A stretch of 64,000 nucleotides of DNA from Hexactinellida sp. DTS-2022. Taxonomy: Eukaryota > Porifera > Hexactinellida. The position numbers were made by a program, and so were the translations under genes. This document shows, piece after piece, positions 30,301 through 40,149 of this stretch. The notes under the pieces were generated by a model. The model saw nothing but the letters and a program-made list of their open reading frames with translations, was not told where the DNA came from and made no database searches. Positions within the stretch are counted from its first letter, which is position 1; every line of letters starts with the position of its first letter. The stretch lies in assembly GCA_028753945.1 (NCBI GenBank), contig JAPNXP010000008.1, positions 1,798,001 to 1,862,000 of the forward strand, in the 5' to 3' direction.

Positions 30301-31861
30301 AGGGTGGTTCAAATTTCCAACTTTCTCTAGTTTTCTTCCGTCTTGGGTAATTTTGGCTGTAGTTGAGGTATTTTTGATAGATTTCACAAAAAATAAGTAT
30401 TTGTTTACTCATTTACATCATGCAACAAATTGATTGTTGTAATGACCATGAACTAGGGGACTTGTGTCCGGTAAATTCAATTTACTGTGCGTTTGATTGT
30501 GTTATGCTTCAATTAGTCCCTTATTACAAATTGCATACTTCATGGACGCGTGAATGCAATAACTCTGCTATGTAGTATAATTAAAATCAATACCACAAAC
30601 CTTTTGTTTGTGATTAATTAACCATATCATTAGATCAATACATTTGAAGCTGATCATATGTTTTTGTATTTGGCTTCTTACAAATTAAAACTATAAAATA
30701 ATTTGTTTGGACTACAAAAACTAATAATTATAAATAATATGGCTACAATTCTTCGGAATCTAACATTGCACCCAGATCTAGGCTACCCGTCTGAGTTAAA
30801 TAAATCCTGTTTACCATGGAACTCGGATGTATTTAACTATTTCAATAAATTAAGACAACTATCTCCAATTCAGACAGTAATCCATCTGTCAGAGGTGTAG
30901 CGAAATTAGTAATGGTTGGAGTTTTGGAAGTTTGGGACAAATCTAACTTAGTCAAGTGGAGACGAAGGATAAACACAAATGAATTAAGCGTACTAATGTT
31001 ATTACAGAGAAGAGAATATTAGACAAGATTGAGAAGATTTACAAAGATGGGATTAAGTTACTAAAATGGCAGAGAGAAAACCTGTGACACACATATTAAC
31101 TTCACCTGTGACACACATATTAACTTGAAAGAATCCTTTCAACAATTATTCGACGTCATGTGCTGTAGGTGTGAGTTAACTGAGCGACCATGTAACACTT
31201 GTCCTGTTGAAGGGAGGATTCCTGATCTTGAAGTACCATTCATTATCGATCAGAGATCGAAAAGAGAAATGATTATTTCAGGTATCGATAGAAAAGGAAA
31301 TGAAATTTATGAGAAAAGGGGAAAGAGACAGGAAATGAGGGAAAATAAGGAAGTAGGCGAAGAGAAGAGGAAAATGCATGAAGCACAACCTATCGTAGAT
31401 GAAGATCAGTTTTGTGAGATATTCGAATATGAAAATGAGTAAGCGACACTCTCGATGGGCTAACCACTATTGAGGATATTTCAGAAAACGACCCCGAGCA
31501 AAATGTTCGAAAACTGCCAAAATTAGCCAGAATGTGCGATAGATATGGCATCAGTGATCGTGCAGGAGCTGTAATTGCTAATGCTGTGTTGCAAGATTAC
31601 GGCTTTATCACAAAAAATAATCCGAGGGATGTAATTGACCGTAGCAAACTTCGTAGAGAACGCGAAAGATGGGGAAAAAATAGCAGAGGAGGGAAATCTA
31701 CAAAAGAATGATGGAGAAATAATGGGATTGTATTACGATGGACGAATTGACAAAACCTTAGTTAGAGTAGAGCGCGAAGATGGGAAAGTCAAATGTCAAA
31801 CACAGAAAGAAAGTCATGAAGTTATGATAGCTGAACCTGGAAGTAGGTATATTGACCACAT

Positions 31862-32522
31862 CAGGGCCGTGCCACTAATGTAAACTGACCAGGTCAAACC
31901 TGGGCAGATTTTTTCCAGACCAGGTTCTGACCAGGTTGACCTGGTCATTTACCCAGGTCAACCTAGTCATTTAACCAGGTCAACCTGGTCATTTAACCAG
32001 GTTCTCACTAGCTGATGAGTTTCAAAACAATTATTATTGTTATGACTATTGAGTATTAAATATATAATATACGTATAAAGCACTGAAAAGGGGACTTCAT
32101 CTAGAACAGTGGTTACCAACCTGGGGTCAATGGACCACTTGGGGATCCACGAGCTCTAGTAGGGGTCCACAGAATGTATTACGGTCTATGGGAGGGGGTC
32201 TACAAAAACCGAGGGAATTTATATAGGGGTCCACGGCTGAAAAAGGTGGGAAACGTGTACATTGGACTAAATACATGAACGACCCAAATTTTAGTTTGCG
32301 CTCGCTAGTTCTGGGATTCTCTGTACACTTATGGAATTATGAAATTGCATTCAAATACGTATATTTCAGATAATTAATCCAAATTACTGTGCACTAGTAA
32401 TACAAGATTTTTACTAAAGTTACTAAAAATATGTTAATGAGAAAATCATCAACACAGATGTTTTATATGTTTACTCTAATTAGGTTTGACCTGGTCAGGT
32501 AAAATAGGCCCGCACGGCCCTG
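31862..32522. mobile_element. CAGGGCCGT MITE, copy B (inverted), 661 bp
   Basis: Ends CAGGGCCGTGCCACTAATG and cccgcacggccctg; 6-bp duplication CCACAT on both sides. The left part has tandem gaccaggttgacctggtca words. It splits the transposase reading between DHI and SPKLG; removal with one CCACAT restores the frame exactly. Confidence 0.9.
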
Positions 32523-33129
32523 CCACATTTCTCCGAAATTAGGAAAGGCTAAAGATGTTGCAACGGAAATTATTGATTTAATTAATGAAATTTCAGCAGA
32601 TTTAGTTCTACTCGGGTGTGATGGCACTCCTGTAAATACTGGCCCCCATGGAGGAATCAATAGAATAATCGAACTCAAATTGGGTCACCCTTGTCAACGA
32701 GCTGTTTGTGGGATACACACAAATGAGCTCATTCTTAAACACATATTCAAGGATTCAGATGGTAATTCTAGTGGTCCGACATCTTATAGTGGTCCTATTG
32801 GCAGCGTCATATCAGAAGACCTCACTAAATATCCACTTGTTCAGTTCAAAGCTATTAAAGAAAAGTTGAAGAAATATCTTCAGAAATGGTGTGTAAGTTT
32901 AGTACAGATGAAAGACTCCTAACAAAGAATCCAGGTACATTAAATCATGCTAGATGGAATACACTTGCCAATCGTATCCTACGTTTATATATATCAACAG
33001 TTCATCCTTCTAATGTGTTAAAGCGCCTTGTAAACTTTATAATTAAGCACTATGTTCCAGGATGGATTCAATTCAAGCGGTTTTGGGAAATTTCGAGTGG
33101 TGCCAAGAATTTCTTTCAGTTAGTACAAC

Positions 33130-33315
33130 CAGGCTTTCATCTAGACAAAATTTCCCGCGCGCCTATATTTAGATTGAGCTCGCTCACACGCGCCTAAATT
33201 ACTAATTTTGTATTACGTCTATGGAAGCATCTCTCCATTTTCGCGCGCCTAGAAATGCTTTCCTACAAAATTTACGCGCCTCCAGGCGCGCCTCATACGC
33301 CTGGATGAAACCCTG
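33130..33315. mobile_element. hAT MITE, 186 bp
   Basis: Ends CAGGCTTTCATC and gatgaaaccctg, perfect 8-bp duplication AGTACAAC (33122-33129, 33316-33323). The interior has cgcgcgcctaaatt words, like 2082-2265. It interrupts the transposase reading between FQLVQ and LSRDLPP, which rejoin in frame on removal. Confidence 0.9.
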
Positions 33316-34194
33316 AGTACAACTGTCTAGAGATTTGCCACCACAGGATATGGTAATTGCACACAAAGTCCTCAAAACAAATGGATTCTGGAGTCATCCT
33401 GAAAATATTTTAATATCAATGCTGACAGATTCGTGCAGATCAGTGAGAGAAAAAGCAGTTAATTGCATCCTAACGCATCGGTATTCTAGTTACAATACTA
33501 ACGATACTCTTTTTGAGCCTAGGAAATTCATAGTGCCGAAGATAAACTTTGGAGCAGATTGTTATTGGAACCGAGTTGACATTGATACAACTCTAATTAC
33601 AGAACCTCCACTTACTACGTCATTAGTGACCAAGATCTTCAATCTGCGATTGAGAAGGCAATAATATTCCCACCTTATCCATGTCATTCTCAAGCTGTAG
33701 AACGCTGGGTAAAAGAAGTAACTCAAGCGTGCCAAAAACGTTATGGCCAACAGAGTCACCATCGTTTCATTCTGACCGAGCTCTGTGTAGAGAAGAGTAT
33801 CCAGTCTTGAATAGTAAGCAAGATTATTTTAGCATACATATAGATTAGTATATTTTGCATTCCTAGTTATATGAGATAGAAAGTTGTTATATAAAACTAA
33901 ATTAACATGGGTAAAGAATAATGCTCGACTATAACAAATAAGGGTATAATTGAAGCATAACACAATCAAAAGCACAGTAAATTAAATTTACCGGACAAAA
34001 GTCCCCTATGCCTAGTTCATGGTCATTACAACAATCAATTTGTTGCATGATGTAAATGAGTAAACAAATACTTATTTTTTGTGAATTCTATTAAAAATAC
34101 CTCAACTACAGCCAAAATTACCCAAGGCGGAAGAAAACTAGAGAAAGTTGGAAATTTGAACCACCCTACGAGTCGAGTAGCTATAAAATAAATG

Positions 34195-34283
34195 GTTTAG
34201 TGAGGAGTAAGGCCGCATAGCGGCCGTCAACTTCAGGTGCGTAGCACCGATCCGTCGCACACTGACGGAGACGGAAGGGATCG
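34195..34283 (-). repeat. Multi-hairpin cassette, copy 2
   Basis: On the minus strand: a degraded first stem, cgtcagtgtgcgacgg, then GGTGC-TAC-GCACC and GGCCGC-TAT-GCGGCC, followed by ttactcctcactaaac as in the other copies. The third stem is perfect and the fourth has one U-G-type change. Confidence 0.7.
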
Positions 34284-34472
34284 TTTGATTTAAATAATGA
34301 TTTTTTTTAAATCAATGAATCAAACAACCCTACTAATTGCGTAGATAAAAATCACAATTTTTTCAAAATCGGATTCTTTCTATTTAAATCAGATTTTGAT
34401 TTAATTAAAATCATGATTTTTATTAATAAAAATCATTGATTTAAATCAAATGATTTATATCAAACAACCCTG
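34284..34472. mobile_element. hAT-like MITE of ATGATTTAAATC repeats
   Basis: The left side is cgtttgatttaaataatga, the right end tatcaaacaaccctg. The interior is overlapping imperfect palindromes of gatttaaatcaatgattt. Target duplication not resolved. Confidence 0.5.
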
Positions 34473-34547
34473 GTAGTAAACAATTGCATAATAATTAGAT
34501 GACTTACCAATTGACCCTCGAAAAATCAAAACATAGTCGAAAAAGAT

Positions 34548-35123
34548 TTCCACCGAAGAAATCCATTCCTTGGTGGACATAATCAAAGAGAACAAGTCGC
34601 AGTTATTCGGAAGCTTAGGTGCTTCATTTACCTTTGAAGAGCTCTAAGTTATCATCTCTACATGGGGTAACAAGAACTAGAGATGATATACTTAAAAAGT
34701 GGTCTAACCTCTTGAGCAAACATAAACCACTAATCGCCGATAAGCTTGCTTCAATTCATAAAACTGGCGGAGGTCCCCCTGGAACGGAGTTAACACTATT
34801 TTGGAGGACAAGATTAGAAGTATTAAGGGCAAAGAAGTGTTTGAGGGTATTGCTTTGGGATAGATATCAGTTCTCAAGTTTCTGTTGATTCTGACCAGCA
34901 GATGCCAATTAGTCCAATCTTCTCAACTGATGATGACCAGCCGAAGTTTGAGGTACTGCCCAATCGTAAGAGAAAATACTCCTCACATAGTTTATCTCCT
35001 AGTGAGCTCACACAATCAAAACATATTCTCCTCCAAAAAGAACAGCAGAAATTGGATTGCATGAAGAAGATTGAACTTAGAATGGAGAAAATTGAGTACA
35101 ACCTGAAGCGAATGGGGATATAA
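34548..35123 (+). pseudogene. PIF/Harbinger Myb/SANT-like DNA-binding protein, broken
   Basis: A trihelix-like N-terminal domain reads STEEIHSLVDIIKENKSQLFG and DDILKKWSNLLSKHKP, then the family hallmark KTGGGPPGTELT (about 34765-34800) and, after a frameshift, an EGIALGIDIS-type segment. The last ORF (34902-35123) ends in a Lys/Glu coiled-coil-like tail. A stop in FEEL* and two frameshifts break it. In Harbinger elements this second protein helps import and position the transposase; the HARBI1-like gene lies next to it on the opposite strand. Confidence 0.75.
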
Positions 35124-35681
35124 AGATGGAAACAATTCCAGAGATACTCGCTAACGAGATCAGACTGTTAGCTGCGTTCACCCAGCCAAGTTTAGAGTAT
35201 CCTGTAGCAGCGGTAGGGTAGTATGTTTCACATCCCTATGTGAATAATTTTCCTCCTCATCCATCAATGTATCCTCCTACCACCGATTCCTAATGGATTT
35301 CTACTAATTAATTAACCAACTAATCAAAGAGAGAGATACTAGTTCGCTAATAAGTAGATTCTATAATCTAACTTTATAATTATATTATTACATACTTTAC
35401 TAGTATCAATTCAATGTAGTATACAACAGCATATATATGCATTCTGATATTATTGATTCTATCATTATTAATCCATTTTCTGAAGGTTCCGGTGGGACTA
35501 TATCAGGTGTAGGATCAGTCATCAACATTTCAAAATCGGCAAAGAGGTCATGGCTAATACAGATATTATGCAGCACCATGGTAGCCAATATAATTTTGCA
35601 ACATTTTTCAGGGCTATAACAAAGGGTTCCTCCTGTATATCCATTGATCTCCAACGGCTCTTCCATATTCCGAAGGTACAC

Positions 35682-35828
35682 CAGTGCCGTAGCCACCAAT
35701 TAAAAGTGGTCAGGTTAGACCGGGCTGGATACAGTACCAACAGGGCCAAGGGTTCAGGTTAACCTGTCCAACCAACTAAAAGTGGTCAGGTTGAAACCTG
35801 ACCAACCTGACCAGTGGCTACGGCCCTG
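35682..35828. mobile_element. CAGGGCCGT MITE, copy D, 147 bp
   Basis: Ends CAGTGCCGTAGCCAC and gtggctacggccctg, with a 5-bp duplication TACAC. The inside is repeated gtggtcaggttga words. Removing it rejoins the HARBI1 reading in frame, which supports the 5-bp duplication. Confidence 0.85.
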
Positions 35829-35855
35829 TACACTCAATGGTTTGGCGAGCTTTAA

Positions 35856-36553
35856 GGTTCAGGTATACTCTACAAAATTCGAAAATTTGGATAAAATCCA
35901 AATCATTGTCTATCTCTCTTTTATTGCATTTTTGGATTGTATTGATACCAATAAGTACTCTCAAGAGATTTCTAAGAAGAATTCCTATTATTTTTCCAGT
36001 TTAACACACTTTGGTCACCTCAATCTAGGAATAATTGATGTAAATTTTTTTTTCAAAACCCGCTATCGCAAAACTAACATTTTCAGATTTGTGTAGATAA
36101 GAAACTTTTTCACTTTTGCACGTAGAATCGAAATCTCAACGGTTTCGGATAGATCTCGTCTAGATCCATCCTGCATCGTTTGCGATTTATTAAATTAGAA
36201 ATATTTGGGGAGCTTTGCGGATTTTGGATAGGAAAATTTCGATTAAAAAGTTGACATCACGTAATAATCAAGAAAATGAAAAATATATTAAATTTGAACA
36301 ATCCCAGACGATGCAGGATAAACAAGATATAGATAAACGCATTTAAACAGTATTTACTATTGTAAGGTTCATTATTACTAAAAAATCTCTTACACAAATG
36401 AGTAAAATTTGAAAACCTAAAATTTCCCAGTTACTTGTCATTGAAATATTATTGCATTTTTGCAAATAGAAGGATGATTCAAATCCGCAGTGAAAATTTC
36501 AAGTAAATGAGGATAATATTTTTGGTAGAAGTGCTCTAGAGTATACCTGAACC
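35856..36553. mobile_element. TTAA-targeting non-autonomous element, 698 bp
   Basis: Ends GGTTCAGGTATACTCTA and its inverted copy (tagagtatacctgaacc), flanked by TTAA at 35852-35855 and 36554-36557, as for piggyBac or Kolobok. No recognisable protein. It sits in the HARBI1-like pseudogene, whose frame is restored by removal with one TTAA. Confidence 0.9.
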
Positions 36554-36837
36554 TTAAGAAAAGCCCGATTATACCTTCTGTGCCCAGGAGTAATTGGAGA
36601 ATTTATAGGAGTCATTAGGTGTTTTAATCCATAAGCATATCCAGTGTCGAATAATTCCCACTTCGTCAATTCGCACTTCGTCAATTCCCATTTCGCCAAT
36701 TCTCACTTCGTCAATTCCCATTTTGTCAACTTGCTATTTCTTCAATTCCCACTTCGTCAACGTTGACGAAATGGGACATAATTACTAGACTACAATTAAA
36801 CTCAAAATAGGTTAATAATACTTGAGAAAACACGTTA

Positions 36838-38000
36838 ACACAACTCAACAAAACACTCAAAATATCAATTATCTATTTGCTAAATTATTTGCTATCCTGA
36901 GCAAATATTCATCGATATCCAATTCACCGCGCGTATATTTCTGGCGTAAATTTTCAATCCTACATTCTAGTGCAATGTACATCTTCTTCTTTGGTGGAGC
37001 TAGTGCACCAGCTTGTAGTTGGATAATTTCAATACCAATTACAGCTTGTTATTTTGTAATAAATTGCATCAATTGATAAATATTAGGATGCCGCCTTCCC
37101 AAAAAGCTGTTCAATCTATTGTGCCATCCCTCTAGATGGTTATCAGGGCCGTGCGAGCCTATTGATACCTGCCCAGGTCAAACCTAACTAGAGTAAGCAT
37201 CATTGCTACCCATGGTAAAGAATTCTTTTTTTTTTAACGCACAGTAATTTTGATAAATGATCTGAAATATATATTTCACACCAAATGTTAAATAGCTTTA
37301 TAACTAACAAAGCGATATAGTATAATCAATTTAATTACATGTATTTAGTAAAAAGACCTAATATCTAGATTCTAGATGGAATCCACTTTTTTCAGTGCAT
37401 TACACGAATTTTATTTATTTAATTAATATTCATAACCTGGTTAAATGACGAAGTTGACCTGATCATATGACCAGGTCAACCTGGTCAGAACCTGGTCTGG
37501 AAAGATTCTGCCCAGGTTTGACCTGGTCAGTTTGTATTAGTGGCACGGCCCTGGTTATTTGTGCGAGGTCCATTCGAGTCGAAAACGTTCCACAAATCAG
37601 GTTTGAACGTTCCATTTATCCACGTCCTGTCCATATAATCTATAAATTCGCCAACATTGAGGCCCTCAGGTGTATCTGCACAAAGTGACTGGAACGCAAT
37701 GCTTACTTCCCACTCAGGAATGAAAGCAAGTGCCATCATCTCTCGTATAAATACCCTAAATTGATCATTGTGCAAGTACTCGGTTTGATAACGTTAATCA
37801 CAATGTCATCATCCATACTTATCCTCCCATTACAGCTCCTATCTTGACATCTCCACCATGACTTAGGACCATTAACTCGAGTTTTCTGATACAAATATCC
37901 TTCATGGATTATTGCACGTTTTCCCTTTGTCGTCTCGGCGAACATGCAAACCAGGCAAATATATTTAATGACAATTAGCAAGATGTGTATACAAGTTCCC
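36838..38000 (-). pseudogene. FLYWCH-MULE transposase missing its catalytic core
   Basis: Minus strand: FLYWCH finger (IIHEGYLYQKTRV, SWWRCQDRSCNGRI, 37800-37910), then directly the C-terminal part FRVFIREMMALAFIPEW and GPRTNN (37560-37760), interrupted by MITE C, continuing HLEGWHNRLNSFLGRRHPNI (37080-37140) and a Lys/Glu tail ending near 36840. The roughly 250-residue DDE region is absent. A stop lies in the tail near 37055. Confidence 0.8.
37144..37553. mobile_element. CAGGGCCGT MITE, copy C, 410 bp
   Basis: Ends CAGGGCCGTGCGAGCC and gtggcacggccctg; duplication GTTAT (5 bp, or 6 bp GGTTAT if one end base is shared). Interior as copy A. It splits TNN from HLEGWH in the MULE 2 reading. Confidence 0.85.
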
Positions 38001-38103
38001 ATTTAGTCAACGTTGACGAAATGGGAATTGACTAAATAGGAAATTGACGATATGGGAATTGACGAAATGGGAATTGACGAAATGAGAATTGACGAAGTGG
38101 GAA

Positions 38104-38918
38104 GATATCGTTGATATGTATGCCAAGATAGAACAGCAGAGGCTGAATTACATCAAGATGAACCAGCAGCAGATTCGAGTGGATCTTTACTGTGGGTTGT
38201 CTGATGCAGTCGCTGCAGGTGATACAGACTCAAGAGAACGGGGACGTAAGATTGTCCTTCCTTCTTCTTACACTGGTAGTCATCGACAAATGTTTGAGTT
38301 GCACCAGGATGCGATTAGTATAGTTAGGAAATATGCTAAGCCAGGCTTATTCATTACATTTACGTGTAATCCGAAGTGGGAGGAGATTACGTCTGCTCTC
38401 CTATTAAATCAGAAATCGAGCGATCGTCCTAATTTGATAGTCCGAGTCTTCAGAATGAAGTTGCGAGAATTACTTCGGGATATTATGATAAAGCATGTAC
38501 TGGGCAAACCACTAGCGCATGGGTTTACCATTGAATTCCAGAAGCGTGGTCTGCCTCACGCTCACATTTTTATTATACTCACTGACCGGGATAAGCCTAG
38601 AGACCCGCTTGAGTATGATCGAATTATTTGTGCTGAGCTTCCGGATCCTAGTCTGCAACCTCGACTGCACTCTATCGTTAGACGCTGTATGATGCATGGT
38701 CCATGTGGTGTAGCAAAAAAGACTGCTCCTTGCTTGAGGGACGGGAAGTGCTCTAAGAAAAATACCCAAAGGCATTTTAAGCAATTACAACTGCTGAAGA
38801 TGGCTACCCCATGTATCGTCGTAGAGACAATGGCCGTGCTGGATTGTGGGCGGGGCTAAGCTTGATAATAGGTGGGTAATACCTTACAATCCCTATCTGT
38901 CATTGAAGTTTAATGCTC
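38104..38918 (+). pseudogene. Helitron Rep (HUH) domain fragment
   Basis: Reads DIVDMYAKIEQQRLNYI, FITFTCNPKWEEI, then FQKRGLPHAHIFI, whose HxH is the HUH motif of rolling-circle Rep, then KCSKK. Past the stop at 38859 other frames continue with GYPMYRRRDNGR, NRWV and PYNPYLSLKFNAH, where the sequence is cut by the multi-hairpin cassette at 38919. The catalytic Tyr region and helicase are absent. It abuts the MULE 2 TIR upstream, so both ends are truncated. Confidence 0.85.
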
Positions 38919-39006
38919 ACGAGACCTTCGGTCTCGGTCGCTTTGCGACAGATTGGTGCTACGCACCTCGTTGACGGCCGCCACGCGGCCTTACTCCTCA
39001 CTAAAC
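38919..39006 (+). repeat. Multi-hairpin cassette, copy 3 (best preserved)
   Basis: Four consecutive perfect stems with 3-nt loops: GAGACC-TTC-GGTCTC, GTCGC-TTT-GCGAC, GGTGC-TAC-GCACC, GGCCGC-CAC-GCGGCC. Ends ttactcctcactaaac. It begins exactly where the Helitron Rep reading stops, so its 5' edge is a true junction. Confidence 0.85.
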
Positions 39007-39009
39007 CAT

Positions 39010-39690
39010 TGTTTATATGAGTTAGTAAATATTTGTTATAGTAATTACCTCGAATAGTAGTCTTGACGATTATTGTTTATTTCGCCATTGCCACTTAAAT
39101 TGAAACTGAGAGTAATTAGTGATTTATTGATATATTAAATTACATTTGTATATAACGGCCACCCAGTTATTATAAAAAACCTTCTAGTTATCACTTAATT
39201 AAATATAATCTGTTTGTAAAGAGTGATTTTATTAATTAAATTATAATACACGTACAACACAATTAAAATTAAAAATATATTAATCAACTTTGGAAGTAAC
39301 ATAACAACATAAACTAATTATAACTAAACAAATAACATACTTAATACACAATCAATTAATTCATTAACAAATTTAATTCTCTTCTCTTGAATTTTGATAA
39401 AAATAGAAAAAAATTTAAAATAAAAACAAATAAAAACAGTTTAGTAATAAACTAAAATGAACAATAAATTAAAATTTTTGTTAAACTTACTTGAAACATT
39501 AAATGCTACAGAGAGTTTGACAAACATCTTAGTGTTACCCTAAATGTTTAAATTATATAACTACCGATTATTCTATTAAGGTATTAGATTGCACAAAAAG
39601 AAAAATTCATACATGTAGAATATTATTGAGAATCTTTATTTTCTTGAATTGGAGGGCAGTCTGTGCTGCCGTCCTCTTTTGCCCCCGTTT
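39010..39690. other. AT-rich intergenic DNA
   Basis: Very AT-rich, no gene. The first ~60 bp after the cassette resemble the sequence after copy 1 (agttagta-atatttgt-atagt), so the repeat extends somewhat beyond the hairpins. Confidence 0.4.
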
Positions 39691-39697
39691 GTGATAT

Positions 39698-39815
39698 TTT
39701 TTCGGATCTTCCAACTGATTCGGATCTTTCATTTGATTTGGATCTTCTATTTGATTTGGATCTTCTATTTGATTCGGATCTTTTATTTGATTCGGATCTT
39801 CCATTTGCTTCAGAG
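39698..39815. repeat. 18-bp tandem array, ~6 copies
   Basis: The unit is gattcggatcttctattt. It is open in several frames, giving hexapeptide repeats such as EDPNQI on the minus strand; I see no evidence it is translated. Confidence 0.8.
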
Positions 39816-40149
39816 TTAAAGAAACTCATTAATTTTTATGAATTTGAAGTAAGTTTAAATTTCCAGAAATTCTCTATTCTAAAAATAGTAAATACCATAG
39901 TTAACACAACTGATTAATCTTAAGAAATAATGTCAAAATTATTAAATAATTAACTGATCTAGAACATTCTCTAATCTTAATCATTAACAGGAAAAAACTA
40001 ATCCCTTAGACAATATAAGATTTTATAGAATAAAAATTTTCCACTATGTTACCTAGATCGAATATTATTGCATTTTTGGCTTCTTCTCGCCGCTGGGAAT
40101 CTAAAACAAAAAAGATCTTTCAAATCTGCAAATAACTGTAGAAAAAGTG

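Larger units (their letters stand above)
30919..33812 (+). pseudogene. Transposase-like protein of the TA-targeting element
   Basis: Reading pieces in order: a VLEVWDKSNL block (about 30930); CCRCEL-TERPCNTCPVEGR, a Cys-rich finger, followed by DQRSKREMIISGIDRKG (31150-31290); NVRKLPKLARMCDRYGISDR (about 31510); a lysine/glutamate stretch to SRYIDH (31855), where MITE B interrupts; then LVLLGCDGTPVNTG (about 32605-32646), CGIHTNELILKH (about 32707), NHARWNTLANRILRLYIST (about 32942); a hAT MITE; HPENILISMLTD (about 33397); and PCHSQAVERWVKEVTQA (about 33678). The same block order occurs in uncharacterised animal proteins I recall from insects and cnidarians. Asp in GCDGT, a CxxH motif and Glu in AVER are candidate catalytic or DDE-fold residues (inference). 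Several frameshifts and a 24-bp tandem duplication (31080-31127) disable it. Confidence 0.7.
30302..34166 (+). mobile_element. Unclassified DDE-like transposon, TA target, 3865 bp
   Basis: The ends start GGGTGGTTCAAATTTCCAAC and are near-identical inverted repeats over about 225 bp (30302-30526 versus 33937-34166). TA flanks both sides (30300-30301, 34167-34168). The interior encodes a broken transposase-like protein. Two MITEs are nested in it (31862-32522 and 33130-33315), so the original element was about 3.0 kb. I know no named superfamily with this combination; a published name may exist. Confidence 0.85.
35406..36654 (-). pseudogene. HARBI1-like PIF/Harbinger transposase, C-terminal half
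   Basis: On the minus strand: DTGYAYGLKHLMTPINSP and GHRRYNRAFLK (36560-36650), then ARQTIEC, TFGIWKSRWRSMD and, frameshifted, CCKIILATMVLHNICI (35560-35620), all DDE_Tnp_4/HARBI1 landmarks. A TTAA-flanked element (35856-36553) separates FLK from ARQ, and MITE D (35682-35828) separates ECT from FGIW; removing each restores the frame. The N-terminal half is absent because MULE 2 begins at 36655. Confidence 0.85.
36655..38103 (-). mobile_element. MULE transposon 2, internally deleted
   Basis: Both ends are inverted arrays of a ~15-bp unit (ttcccatttcgtcaa): about eight units at 36655-36770 and seven at 37990-38103, with a perfect tcaacgttga palindrome in each array. No target duplication: the left flank is HARBI1-like sequence and the right flank Helitron Rep sequence. 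The interior codes for FLYWCH and C-terminal parts only, and it carries MITE C. Confidence 0.8.

Noticed and set aside
31990-32030. A second hammerhead core (CTGATGAG near the MITE B interior)
   Set aside because: The following bases gtttcaaaac lack the GAAA core after a paired stem II, and no partner stems exist; the same holds for the matching place in MITE A.
38919-39006. A Helitron 3' end (stem followed by CTAA)
   Set aside because: Copies 1 and 3 remain similar beyond the CTAA, and the next base is not consistently T, so the boundary is not there.
39607-39917. Hexapeptide-repeat ORFs (EDPNQI, DLLFDS)
   Set aside because: They result from an 18-bp tandem array open in several frames; no start context or conserved flank.
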